From Sorghum bicolor (lineage: Eukaryota; Streptophyta; Magnoliopsida; Poales; Poaceae): 64,000 bases of DNA. Position numbers and translations under genes: made by a program. Below the pieces are notes generated by a model. It made no database searches and was not told where the DNA came from. It saw nothing but the letters and a program-made list of their open reading frames with translations. Where the stretch lies: assembly GCF_000003195.3 (NCBI RefSeq), contig NC_012877.2, forward strand, positions 20,610,294 to 20,674,293, given 5' to 3'. Positions 45,201 through 56,391 of this stretch are shown here, one piece after another (position 1 is the stretch's first letter; every line of letters starts with the position of its first letter).

Positions 45201-46027
45201 CGGAGCGTCGCCGTGGAGGACATGCGCGCATCCAGATCTAACGAGCGGGGCCAGAGACGGCGTACGGGCGCCAAATGTCACCATTGTTCTGACGCCGGTC
45301 GGCCACGTCGACGAGGTCGGCATCCATTCAGACGAAACGATGATCGACTGGCAGAGCTACTTTGACGGTGATTATCTCCCAAACCATGGCGAATTAGGAG
45401 ATGGTGTAGTTGACAAAGTTGGAGTACTAAATGAGTTATACAAGATTGTCAACTAGAGAAAGAGCCAGATTGGCCTGGATCAATAGATATGAAGCTCCCA
45501 AAACCGATCAAGCAAACTGGTGGCGCCAAGACTTAACCAAATTTGGTTAAGTGCCCAAACAGCACCCAAAACTGCTCTGCAAGCACTTTTTGAGCATGAT
45601 GTGATCATTTTCATGAGATGGCCATAAAACAACTTTTGTTCCTTATAAACTTTGCTACAACTTTGCCGTAGAAAGTTTTGACATGCAAACCTTTTATGAA
45701 GCACTTTTTAAAAGCCTAAGCAAAAGAGATTTTTAGAGCCTATAAGTGGAAGGATGACTTAGGTACTTAATTTGGAGATGTGACCAACATGAAAATTGTT
45801 CCAAAAGTTGAGTTAAGCACAGATAAACTACTTACCAGGGCATAGAACACAAACATGGGCATGGCACAAGCAATCATAAGCATAGGAAGCATATTTAAGC
45901 AAGTTAAATCACACTTTTGCATAAAATGACATGACCCAAGGTAATTGATGATCACGATATGCTTATGAAGATAATAATGCTAATGTTATCCATGTGAATG
46001 ATGCAACCATAACACTGGGGTGTTACA
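42262..46027 (-). repeat. 5' LTR of element E, truncated
   Basis: Collinear with 24980-28945. It lacks about 600 bp that correspond to 24375-24979 (the U5 end) and about 210 bp that correspond to 26018-26230. Confidence 0.85.
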
Positions 46028-47697
46028 AAATCGGTACAAGGTGCCAGATTTCACTAAGTTCTCTGGACAGGATGATACGTCAACCATGGAGCATGTCAAT
46101 AGATTTATCATCCAGTGTGGGGAAGCTGCTAATAGAGATGAGTTAAGGGTTCGTTTATTCTCATCATCTTTATCTGGATCGGCCTTTACTTGGTTTATTT
46201 CATTACCTCCAAACTCAGTGATTACTTAGGCCGATTTAGAGAAGCAGTTCCATAAATACTTCTTTTCTGGAGTACATGAGAAGAAGATCACCGATTTAGT
46301 CAGGCTAAAGCAGCGCAATGCCGAATCGGTTGAGAGTTTTGTGCAAAGGTTGCAGGAGGTTAAGAATAAATGCTATAGTCTGGTTCTAGATGATCAGCAG
46401 CTAGCCGACTTGGCTTTCCAAGGATTGTTGCCACATATCAGAGATAAGTATGCTTCTCAGGAATTTGAAAGTCTGAGCCATTTAGTCCAGAGGATTTCTG
46501 ACCAAGATATCAGAGCTTTTGAACCCAAAAGAGCATGGAACAAAAAAGTGTCATTTGTTGATGAGGCAATAAGCTCAGACTCTGATGAAGAACCAGTCAT
46601 TGGCTTGGTAGAGTGGGTAAAGAATAAGAAGCCGATGTCTTCCCCTTTTGGGCATAAAGAACCAGAAAAGTTTGCATTTGATATCACCAAAGCCGATAGG
46701 ATATTTGATTTTCTGCTTCAGGAGGGGCAAATTAAGTTATCAGCCAATCATGTGGTTCCATCGGCAGATGAATTAAAGAAGATTAAGTACTGCAAGTGGC
46801 ATAATGCAACATCCCATAGTACAAATGAGTGCAAGGTTTTCAGGCAACAGCTGCAATCGGCTATAGAGTCTGGGAGAATTAAGTTTGATAGCTCCAAAGC
46901 TCAAAAGTCAATGAAGATCAAACAACATCCTTTCCCTACAAATATGTTGGATGCTAAGGGAAAAACCAAAGTATTGACTTCAAAGGCAGCTGAAAGAAGC
47001 GCATCGGTGGATCCTCAACATCAGATTACTGCCGATGATGCCAAAGGCAAGGGTTCGATCCAGGAAGGAGCCAGCTCAGGAAGGCTTCCCCGATCTGGTA
47101 TTGTGATCACTCATAGAAGGCATTGGGAAACCTGGTAGCAACGTGAAGATCGGTATCGGCGCCAACAAGAGGATCGTCGTCGGGAAGAAGAAAGACGCCG
47201 ACAAGAGTGGAATCGGCATAAAGATCATTGGAATTGCCCGTTCTTCATCCACTGTTGGGAGCAAAACATCAAGCTACCAACTGATAGAGACTGCCCTAAG
47301 TGCAATGGCTATAATCAGTATGATAGAACAAATCGGCAGTATCAGAACAATGATCGGCGTTTTGGTGGGCCGATTAGAGAAAGGACATCGGTTCATGATC
47401 GACTGGGGCAGACTCAGTGTGCATGACAGACTTGGTGAGCGTGTCGGGTATTGTCCCAGAAACCAAGAGGAGCTTGAACAGATGGTGGATGCACGAGTTC
47501 CCAATGAGTTCATATTTTGTAGAGACGCTAATACTTATCAAATGGAATTAAGGGAAAATCGTCGCCAGTCGGTTAGACAACCACAACTTCCTCCATGGTG
47601 TCCAGAGGGATTAACTAGGACACAGAAAAGAATGCTGCAGCAGGAGCGACGAGAAGAGTTGAGTAGAGGAGAGAATTCTGCTAAGTCTAGAGATTAG
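46028..47697 (+). pseudogene. gag: Gag of element F, right of element E
   Basis: Continues the gag of F in a frame collinear with C. The gag core is recognisable (KVPDFTKFSGQDD, YFFSGVHEKK), as is the CKWHNATSHSTNEC motif near 46789. Stops include TAG at 46227-46229, where C has TGG, and TAG at 47136-47138. From about 47143 another frame takes over to 47697, so at least one indel is present. Numerous TGG-to-TAG and CAG-to-TAG type changes point to decay by transitions. Confidence 0.82.
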
Positions 47698-47742
47698 CAG
47701 CAGCCAGATTTTAAAGGAAAAGGGCCATCGGCAGATGTTAAT

Positions 47743-48408
47743 ATGGTGTTTATGTTGCCAATGGAATTCCTTGCGCTTTTTAGTGACGATGAGGAGGCGA
47801 ATTTTCCCGATCAGATAACTCAGTTGGCTCTAGATCCGATGGCGGCTATCTTTGAAAAGCCCGCTGATAATGAGAGACAACATCTTAAAGCTTTGTTTGT
47901 CAAAGGCAGAGGTGATGGGCAGCCGATGACCAAGATACTTGTTGACGGTGGGGCTGCTATCAATATTATGCCATATGCAGTCTATCGAAAGCTTGGCAAA
48001 GGAGATCAAGATTTGACCAAGACTGATATGATGTTAAAGGATTTTGAAGAAAATGTGTCTCCAGTCAAGGGAGCCATATGTGTTGAGTTGATCATTGGTA
48101 GCAAAACCTTGCCGACAACTTTCTTCATCATGAGTGGAAAGGGTGCTTATAATCTACTATTGGGGAGAGATTGGATTCATGCCAATTGTTGCATCCCATC
48201 TACGATGCACCAATGTTTGGTTGAGTGGGTAGGTGACAGGATTGAAATTGTCCTAGGAGATTCTTCATATGTCATCGCATCGGCAGAGGTAGATACTTAT
48301 GAAAAGACTAGATGCATTTTAGGGGAAATTTGAGAAAAGGATTTTCTCAAAGTCGCCAATTATGAAATTCCACTGATCCAAGCAGTCGGTTCTAATGACG
48401 AGTCTTAA
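47743..48408 (+). pseudogene. pro: Protease segment of element F
   Basis: Collinear with residues about 940-1215 of C gag-pro: MVFMLPMEFLA, then the loop LVDGGAAINIM near 47940-47972 and NLLLGRDWIH. A TGA at 48331-48333 replaces a Trp codon of C. The natural end is TAA at 48406-48408, which overlaps the pol ATG by one base, as in C. Confidence 0.8.
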
Positions 48409-51400
48409 TGGATAGGTTCACTGATGATGGAAAATTAGGCCAAGGGTTTACATCGGCCGATGATTTAGTAGAAGTAGATATTGGTAATGGTGATAGGCCA
48501 AGGCCTATGTTTAATAGTGCTAAGTTAGATTCTGAGTGTAAGCAGCGGTTAACCGATTTGTTAAAGGAATATAAAGATTGCTTTGCTTGGAATTATACCG
48601 AGATGCCTGGTTTGAACCGATCTATTGTTGAACATTGGTTGCCTATCAAATTTGGATTTCCGCCGCATCAGCAGCCAGCTCGCCGATGTAATCCTAATAT
48701 TCTTCCTGATATTAAGGCCAAAATAACTAAACTTATCGAGGCTAAATTTATTCGGCAATGTCGGTATGCCGAATGGATTTCAAATGTTGTTCCAGTTTAC
48801 AAGAAGAATGGTAAGCTTTGTGTTTGTATTGATTTCAGGAATCTTAACAAAGCTACGCTGATGGATGGTTATCCAATGTCAGTTGCCAATTTACTAGTTG
48901 ATGCTGCAGCTAGACATCAGATTATTAGCTTTATGGAGGGCAATGCAGGATATAATCAAATATTCATGGCCAAAGAAGATATTCCAAAGACTGCATTTAG
49001 ATGTCCTGGTCATGTTCGGTTGTTTGAATGGATAGTCATGACCTTTGGCTTGAAAAATGCTGGTGCTACTTATCAGAGGGCTATGAATTTTATCTTTCAT
49101 GAGTTCATCGGCAAGCTGGTGGAAATCTATATTGATGATGTGGTGGTTAAGTCTGGAGATTTCACAAAGCATCTTGCTGATCTACAAAAGGTGTTGGAAT
49201 GTACAAGGAAACATGATTTAAACATGAATCCTAATAAGTGTGCATTTGGTGTATCGGCACGACAATTTCTTGGCTTCATGGTGCATCAGAGGGGAATTGA
49301 AGTAAGTAGGAGATCTATTGATGCCATCAACAAAATAGTTGCTGCCACCGACAATACTGAACTCCAATCTCTGATCGGCAAGGTAGATTTTATCAAGCGA
49401 TTTATATCTAACTTGTCTGGTAAATTTCGTGCTTTTAGTCCTTTACTTAAGTTGAAAGCCGATCAAGAGTTTGTATGGGGAAGAGAGCAACAATCAGCGT
49501 TGGATGAAATCAAGGATTATTTGACAAATCCTCTAGTTCTAATTCCACCTCAACAAGGAAAACCTTTCAAATTGTATTTGTCTACCGATGGAATGGTCAT
49601 CGGTTCGGCTTTAATTCAAGAATTTGAAGGGAAGGAGCGTGTGATTTATTATTTAAGTAGAAGACTGGTTGATGCTGAGACAAGGTATTCGGCAATAGAA
49701 AAATTATCTCTATGCTTATACTTTTCGTGCATCAAGTTGAGGCAATATTTGCTGGCAGCCGAATGCACTATTATATGCAAGGATGATGTTGTCCATTACA
49801 TGCTGTCTATGCCGATTATGAGTGGTAGAATCGGCAAATGGATTTTGGCGCTGTCGGAATTTGATCTGCGTTATGAATCGGCTAATGCAGTTAAGGGGCA
49901 GGTTATGGCCGATTTGGTGACTCAGCATTGCAGAGTAATAGGGACCTTGTAGATCGTTCCTTGGACACTCTTCTTTGATGGATCCACGTGTGACTGGGGG
50001 GCAGGGATCGGTATAGTGCTAATTTCTCGGGGAAAGAAATATGAGTTTTCTTTGACGATTGTTGGCACGTCAACAAATAATCAAGCTGAGTATCAAGCTT
50101 TGATCAAAGGGTTGGAATTGTTAAAAGAGGTTCATGCTGATGCTGTTGAAATCTTTGGTGATTCTATGCTTGTTATAAATCAATTGGCTGGAGTTTATGA
50201 GTGCCGAAGTGAAGTTTTAATAACTTATTATGAAAAGAGCATACAACTGTTGAGGGAATTCATGGATTTCCGATTGGAACATGTTCCTCGATTGCACAAT
50301 GAAGAGGCTAATTGGTTAGCTCAGCATGCCTCGGGGTATCAACCTATCTTAAATGTGTTATCGGCAATCAGCACCGATGATTGGAGAAAGGAAATCACTG
50401 ATTACTTAAAAGATCCATCTAAAAAGGTTGAGAGGCGTGTCAGGTTTCAAGCTACTAAGTATGTACTCCTTGGAGAAGAGTTATATTATCGGACGATAGC
50501 TGGAGTTCTACTCAAATGCTTGGGTGATGATGAGGCTAAAAACTTAATGGGTGAGATCCATGAAGGAGTATGTGGAGCACATCAGTCAGCTTTTAAAATG
50601 AAGTGGGTGATTAGGAGAAACGGGTATTACTGGCCGACTATACTTGAGGATTGCTTTAAATATTTCAAAGGGTGTCAAGGATGTCAGAGGTTTGGTAATA
50701 TTCAAAGGGCACCCGCATCGGCCATGAATCGTATTATTAAGCCTCGGCCGTTCCGGGGGTGGGCTATTGATCTAATCGGCCAGGTCTATCCGCCATTAAG
50801 CAAGGGGCATAAGTTCATCTTAGTTGCCATGACTATTTTACTAAGTGGGTTGAAGCTATTCCTTTGAAGAAAGTAACATCGGCTAACATGATTGATTTTG
50901 TGAAAGAGCATATTGTTTACCGATTTGGTATTCCTCAAACAATCACTACTGATCAAGTCAATGGACAAGCTGAAGCATCTAACAAAGGAATTATTAAGCT
51001 CATCAAACGAAAGATTGAAGATAATCCTAGAAGATGGCATACATTGTTGAATGAAGCTTTGTGGTCATATTGAATGGCATGTCATGGATCGACCAATGTT
51101 TAACCTTATCAATTAGTATATGGACACGATGCAGTGCTACCGTGGGAAATTAAGACTGGATCTAGGCGGATATCTTTTCAAAATCAACTGGCTGCCGATG
51201 ACTATGCTACTTTGATGAGAGATTAGTTAGACGACTTGGCAGGGCATCGGCTGAAAGCTTTGATGAGTATAGAAGAAAATAAAAAGAGAGTTGCTAGGTG
51301 GTATGATAAAAAAGTGAAAGCTAAGGAGTTTGCCGATGGAGATTTGGTATGGAAATTAATTTTACCGATTGGGACTAAAAGTTCCATGTTTGGCAAATGG

Positions 51401-51549
51401 TCTCCTAATTCGGAGGGTCCTTATCGAATAAATCGGTCTTCTCCTAGTAATGCTTATATTTTGGAGACTCTTGAAGGAGTTGAATTTCCCAGAGCATTGA
51501 AAGGAAAATATCTAAAGAGATATTACCCAAGCATCTGGGTCGATGCATA
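48408..51549 (+). pseudogene. pol: Pol of element F (RT, two RNase H domains, integrase), broken
   Basis: Starts at ATG 48408. The RT-RNase H part is open for 514 codons to 49952 and shows YIDDVV near 49129. The stop at 49950-49952 precedes the second RNase H (50016 on; NNQAEYQA, GDSMLV). The integrase finger (GAHQSAFKMK, CQGCQRFG) is present, followed by a frame change near 50835-50865. About 35 codons between TITTDQ and NGQAEASNKG are missing relative to C, which removes the middle of the catalytic core. Further stops occur at 51071-51073 and near 51225. The C-terminal end is intact to 51549 (GPYRINRSS, PSIWVDA), a region that is frameshifted in C. Confidence 0.85.
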
Positions 51550-51706
51550 AAGTTTTAAGTGCCAATAACACTCCTATCGGCTAGATAAAATGTATCTGGG
51601 GCTGTGCATGATGTTTTAAAAGGTGTCGATAACAGTCCTATCGCTAGATAGGAATGATCAGAAGTCTCTAAGAGCAGGACGAAACAAGCCGCCGATGAAG
51701 AGCTTA
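51550..51706. other. Spacer between pol and antisense PMD gene in F
   Basis: About 155 bp, homologous to 13563-13707 of C in the opposite orientation. It has a repeated CCTATCG..TAGAT segment. Tail-to-tail gene arrangement as in C. Confidence 0.5.
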
Positions 51707-54700
51707 CAGATTAAGCAAAGCTTGAATGGCCGATATGGCGCGTAGGCGAATCTAGTCAGCTTCTTCTATCTCCCGGATGTCTTCATCGGTAGAACCATCT
51801 ACTGGCTTTAGCTTCTTCTTCATCTGCAGTGCCTTGCGGGCCTGGACGTTACGTTCTTGTTGGAGGGTTTAGATCATCTCAGGCAGCTGGTTTTCTTCTT
51901 GCTGAGCTTGAGTTAAGGCTTCCTCCACTTGTTTGTGCTCGGCTAGTAGAGTTTCCCTTCTCGCCGATAGATCAGAAATTTTTTGTTTTAGCGTCTCCTC
52001 TGAAGACTACAGAATGCCGATGCTCTTATGTTTCACATCGGCAAGGTGCTTTACTTGCATTACTTCCTCTGTGAGTTGGACGTGAGCAGCTCTATCGGCA
52101 AGACGCTGGGTGGCCTTCTGGTACTGGAGTTGGCAGCTTTCCAAGTGTGCAGCTTGAAACAAGATTTCTTCTACATCGGCTGGGATCTAGCCTCGAAGGG
52201 ACTTGAACAGACCTGGCCGGATCAGAGTCATCGACCAAGGCAGTATCTTGGTGCAGTAGGACCAGCAAATCTTCCACCTTGGCTTTTATTTCTGCCGATG
52301 AGATCCCTACTCCTTGGGAGGAGCTTGCTTCTTCACCTTCGTCATCAGAAATATCGATAGCAAAGGAAAATAAGCTATCTGGGGAGTCTTGTTTCTGAAA
52401 AGAAAATAAGATAAGTTATTTGATGATCAAATATTAGTGATATAAAGGATGGAAATCAGATAAGTTACTTGCTTCAAAGCTATTTCACGCCTGTGGCTGG
52501 TTGATGTCGTTGGTACCACAGCTTGATCGGCTGGAGTTGCCGATGGAACAATGTCAACTGAGAAATAACAAGGATAATTATAATTTGAAAAAATAAATCC
52601 ATCGGTGATAATTTTATGGTCAGTACTTTACCTTGAGGGGGTGCAGTGCTTGTCTGTTCTGGAGGAGCAACCGATGATATGACCAGATCTGCTGGATTAG
52701 CAGTCTACTCAGGCACATCGGCTGATGTTTCTTGTGGCTGAGGTGCTGATTCAGGAGGGGACGGGACTCTCTGTGTCTAGATTTTTGGTGAAGAGGGCGA
52801 CGATTCCACATGAATCAGCAGCACTAGACGAGGAGGGGGAGATGGTGCTGTCCTCTGACGCTTTGGTTGTGATTTGGTACTCTTCGGACCTTTCCTTTTG
52901 ACTTGGCTGGACTGAGGGGCATCGGCACCTGTTTTAGCACTTTTGGTTCTTGCCGATTTGCCAGTCTGCTGATGCAACAACAAAAGTTTTGTGAGTACAA
53001 ATGTAACAGAATATTGATGAAAATTTCTTGAACAGTGGAAGTTACCGATGAAGTTCCCATAGCAGCCGATGTATCCTGAAAATATTGTGTAAGTATAGAA
53101 TGGAATCGGTATAAATTGAGGAAATCAAAAATCTACCTTGAAAGCTTGTGCCAGGGTAGCAGCGGCAACCGTTGGAGACGTCTTTGACCGCCTGGAGGTT
53201 ATCTTCTTAAAACACACATTCCGGTGCATTAGAGCTGCCAAGCTTGGTGCGTTGTTGCCGATCAAAGAAATTGGACCTGATGGGAGGAGTTCAATCGGCT
53301 TTCCACTTCTGCTGACTGTTGGTGACAAGTTGTCGACCTGTTTGAAAAAGAGAAAGTGAGTTACCGATAAGGGTAAAAGTAACAAAAGAATTGAGGTATC
53401 GGTTGGGAACTTACAGTGTTTTTGGGAACCTTATACTTGGGGTCGATCATGCCACGGTATGTCAGAGCCGATGTGCAGAACAGATGTTCCTTCCATTCTT
53501 CCCACCACTGCTTGTACATCTGAGTGATGAAAAGGGCTGGGATCCATGCCGATAAATCAATGTCCGACATATCGGCATTTGGCTGAAGCTGAGCTATTCT
53601 TATCCACTCAAGACCGCTGGTTATAGTCTCCCTTGGCTTCACCACATCGGCATAGCAGAGTCCAATCGGCAGCTGTCCAAAGGCCGGTTGACGAGCCAGT
53701 GCCGATGGGTTATAGAATTCATAGGTGGGGTTGGAAGTCTTCCCACTGCCAAAGAAATTCACTAGTATGGTTCTTGGAGTAATAATTGCCATCATCAGGT
53801 CATGGTCCTTATTGAGGGCGTCATCAAAAGGGTGGAAAGTGAGCGGGAATCTGGTTTCTGGATCCTCATAAGGCATCCATGTCTGCTGATCTTTAGCAAG
53901 ACCCTCATAGAGAGTTTGCAAGAATGGGCTGACCTGGTCTTCGTTGCCACTAGTACTAGGTAAGACTATGGCAGCCTCACCATAGTTCAAAGGTGGGCGA
54001 GTTGCTGATTAATCATCAGCCAATTCATGATCTTGGGCGATATCTCTAGGAAAGCGCTATGCAAAGAGGTTAAATTCAAGGCGTTTGTGCATGTGAACAC
54101 TGAGCCACATGTTGATGAACCACCAAGGTCCTCCTAAGTTGCCGATGGGTTGGCCTAACAAAAGCTTCTCGGCTACTTGATGAAGGAGATGATAAACAGA
54201 GCCTAGCAAGTATCGGCCAAGGGGAAAACGACCACCTTTGGCTAGTTTCTCTACTGCCGATACATAAACAGAAGTTGGTCCTACCGATCGGCCGCAAAAT
54301 ACAAATTTATCTAATCACATATTCAGAAAGATGGCGTGTTCCCTTTGCCCAACTGGTCCTGTTTTCGGTACTTCTGAATGTACCCTGACCAGCCACCGAT
54401 GCTACGAGTTTCCACCTTACGTTGAGGCTTACTATCGAACAGGTGGCTATCATCAACAGTTGCTATTTCCAGACCAGTGAGCATAAGTACATCTGCAAGG
54501 GTAGGAGAAGCAGGGCCATGGCCGAATATGAAAGTATTAAGGGTGTCTGACAAAAAGTACGAAGCTGCTATCGATAGTGATTTGTTTTTTCCATATCGGC
54601 AATGGATAGCCTAAAGCACTGGTCCAGTTTGCGCTCATCCCATTGAACCTCATTCGAGTTGCCGATTCTCAAGAACCAATCTTTCTACCCCTTGGTAGAA

Positions 54701-55008
54701 CTGGGCCAGGAATGAAAGGTGTCTTTCCACATATCTAAAGAAAAGTTCTCAACTCTAAAGGGGGTCCTATTTGTCTCTGCATTTATCAAATCGGTAGGAT
54801 CTGGGTTTCCCAATGGACCAAGGCATTGGAAGTGGGGTTGATCGGTAGGAATAACAATTTTCTCGGCCAACTCCTAAAGGTTTGAAGGTCAAAAAGTCAG
54901 GGAAAAGAAAGAGAGAAAATACCAAGTAAATAATTGTGCGAAACATCAAGAATATGGTAAAAGAAGAAGGGGATTTGAGTGACCTCAGGACGACAAAGTG
55001 ATGCCATT
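51707..55008 (-). pseudogene. Antisense PMD gene of element F, decayed
   Basis: Same exon plan as in C, on the minus strand. Exon 1 is 55008-54985 (MASLCRPE, donor GTCACT); exon 2 is 54873-53415; exon 3 is 53337-53137 (201 bp, identical length to C); exon 4 begins at 52968; exon 6 begins near 52394 and ends at the stop near 51707. A 30 bp candidate exon between exons 3 and 4 (about 53078-53049) has good splice borders and no match in C. Exon 2 carries stops and a 1 bp length change, so the protein is broken: open pieces are 54870-54685, 54553-54323, 54297-54076 and 53990-53361. PMD landmarks FGHGPASPTLADV and the Pro-rich and coiled-coil tails are still clear. The N gap hides its likely TATA region. 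Confidence 0.78.
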
Positions 55009-55046
55009 TCTTCCCGAGAGGAGAAAAGATCGAAGACTCGAAGATT

Positions 55047-55146
55047 NNNNNNNNNNNNNNNNNNNNNNNNNNNNNNNNNNNNNNNNNNNNNNNNNNNNNN
55101 NNNNNNNNNNNNNNNNNNNNNNNNNNNNNNNNNNNNNNNNNNNNNN
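55047..55146. other. Assembly gap of exactly 100 N
   Basis: A run of 100 N, a conventional placeholder, so the true size is unknown. It lies just upstream of exon 1 of the antisense PMD gene in F, where the TATA box would be expected from C. Confidence 0.99.
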
Positions 55147-55533
55147 GACACGCGTTGCCAGACTTATCTCTTCACCGTATCCGTGAAATCTAAGGGTGTT
55201 CATGTGGATATGGTAACTGTTCGCATGGCTATCAATGGATTGCGCAGGTGATTTGGCAGCAAGCGGTCATGATTTTGGAGATATCTTATTGTGCAAGATC
55301 TCCTGGTCGGTTCATCGGTAGTTTTCTCTAACGAAAATGTTGCCGATGAACGTATGTTTGGGAGATTTGGTTCGAGAAGTTGAGAGATTCGAGGAGCATG
55401 TTGGAGAACTGGGCTAAGGTTGTTTGGATTTGGTAATTAATTACTGACAGAAAGGAGTAATTGCGGAAAGGCATCATTACTGAGGAGAATTTCGAAGCAT
55501 TAATGATTTTATACTCCAAAATTGAAGGGCATG
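55147..55533 (+). other. 3' non-coding region and polypurine tract of F
   Basis: Homologous to 9655-10294 of C in reverse. The purine tract is around 55516-55533 (ATTGAAGGGCATG), weaker than that of C (AACTGGGGGGCATG). Contains a TGCCGAT copy at about 55342. Confidence 0.65.
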
Positions 55534-56261
55534 TGTTGACACCATTTCTGGACACATATCTTTGGACGTGTATCTGGAGTTAATGAGGTATAGATCGGCA
55601 GGCAGAAAAGTGGTGACTAGTCTACAGAAGACTTGCCGATGAGGGTTGGTGCCGATGAGAAAACAACAAGATATGGCCAAGTCCAGGAGTGGTGATGGAC
55701 TTGTGCCGATGACTGGTGCTGATGGTTGCCGATGGCTATGAGTGGTGGTTTGCCGATGGTCATGGAGAAGGGCGCAGGGGTTGTCGATCGAATCATGGTG
55801 GTGTACCGATCGGTTGTGGAAGATGATTTAATGCTTTCCATAGTTATTAGAGTTTGCTTTGTATACGGATTCTGTTTAATTTAGAATTCGAGTCCTGGTC
55901 ATGTCTGATTGTAACCCTTTTGGGCAGGGTATAAATATAAGACTCGTAGCGATATAAGAGACACAATCAATCAAACACAAGTTTTCACATCTATTCCAAC
56001 ATCTACTTTTTCGACGACTTTGTCAATTTGCATATTTTCTTTTTACTACGAGTTATTTGGAATTCTTCGAGTCAATCTCGGTGAGTTCTCGAGTTCTGTG
56101 TGAATACCTCTTGGTCGTGACATCCGGGCGCATCGCTGTTGTCGGGACCAAAGTATTCGAGTTATCACCTTTGTCAATTGTAAGGTCAAATCGGCTGGCA
56201 CGCCTTAACGTTGAATCGGGTATTAGCCCTTTGTGTTTGTAGATCTACTTTTGCACCAACA
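55534..56261 (+). repeat. 3' LTR of element F (728 bp)
   Basis: Starts TGTTGACACCATTTCTGG and ends TTTTGCACCAACA. It aligns by eye with the C LTR, including the TATAAATATAAG promoter region (about 55931-55942), and carries at least six TGCCGAT/ATCGGCA copies between 55592 and 55760. Confidence 0.85.
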
Positions 56262-56391
56262 CAAAGCATCTTTACTCAACAATGGCTAAGAAGAATTTAG
56301 AGAGGAGAATGATCCCCTTTAGAATTGATCTCAACATCATACCGATAGAGGAACTAGAGAGCAAATCTAGCATTCCCATAGAGGAGCCTGT
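56262..56391 (+). other. Unassigned 130 bp flank between F and G1
   Basis: DNA into which F was probably inserted; CAAAG at 56262-56266 is the expected target copy. It has an ATG at 56282 and an open frame that runs into LTR G1 (MAKKNLERRMIPFRIDL start). I do not recognise it. It may be the start of a retroelement ORF cut off by G1. Confidence 0.4.

Larger units (their letters stand above)
24375..46027 (-). mobile_element. Element E: long-LTR chromovirus (Tekay/Del type) in the gag of F
   Basis: Bounded by AAATC on both sides (24370-24374, 46028-46032). Minus orientation: TGTAACACC starts at 46027, and TGTGATA ends at 24375. The 3' LTR is 4571 bp (24375-28945). A purine tract on the minus strand (GTAAGGGAGGAGGGC, 28946-28960) precedes it. 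Interior order on the minus strand is gag, protease, RT, RNase H, integrase, chromodomain, which defines a chromovirus. The 5' LTR (42262-46027) has lost its 3' end together with the PBS and the gag start. Element D is inserted between the gag parts. All ORFs are broken. Confidence 0.9.
23743..56261 (+). mobile_element. Element F: decayed Tat-lineage element of the C family, split by element E
   Basis: Two segments, 23743-24374 and 46028-56261, together read like element C in plus orientation: gag, protease, RT, two RNase H domains, integrase, an antisense PMD gene, a purine tract and a 3' LTR (55534-56261). The split point carries the AAATC duplication of E. The 5' LTR and gag start are outside the window, separated by A and B. 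All coding parts contain stops, frameshifts or deletions. The five bases after its 3' LTR (CAAAG, 56262-56266) should be its target duplication. Confidence 0.88.
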
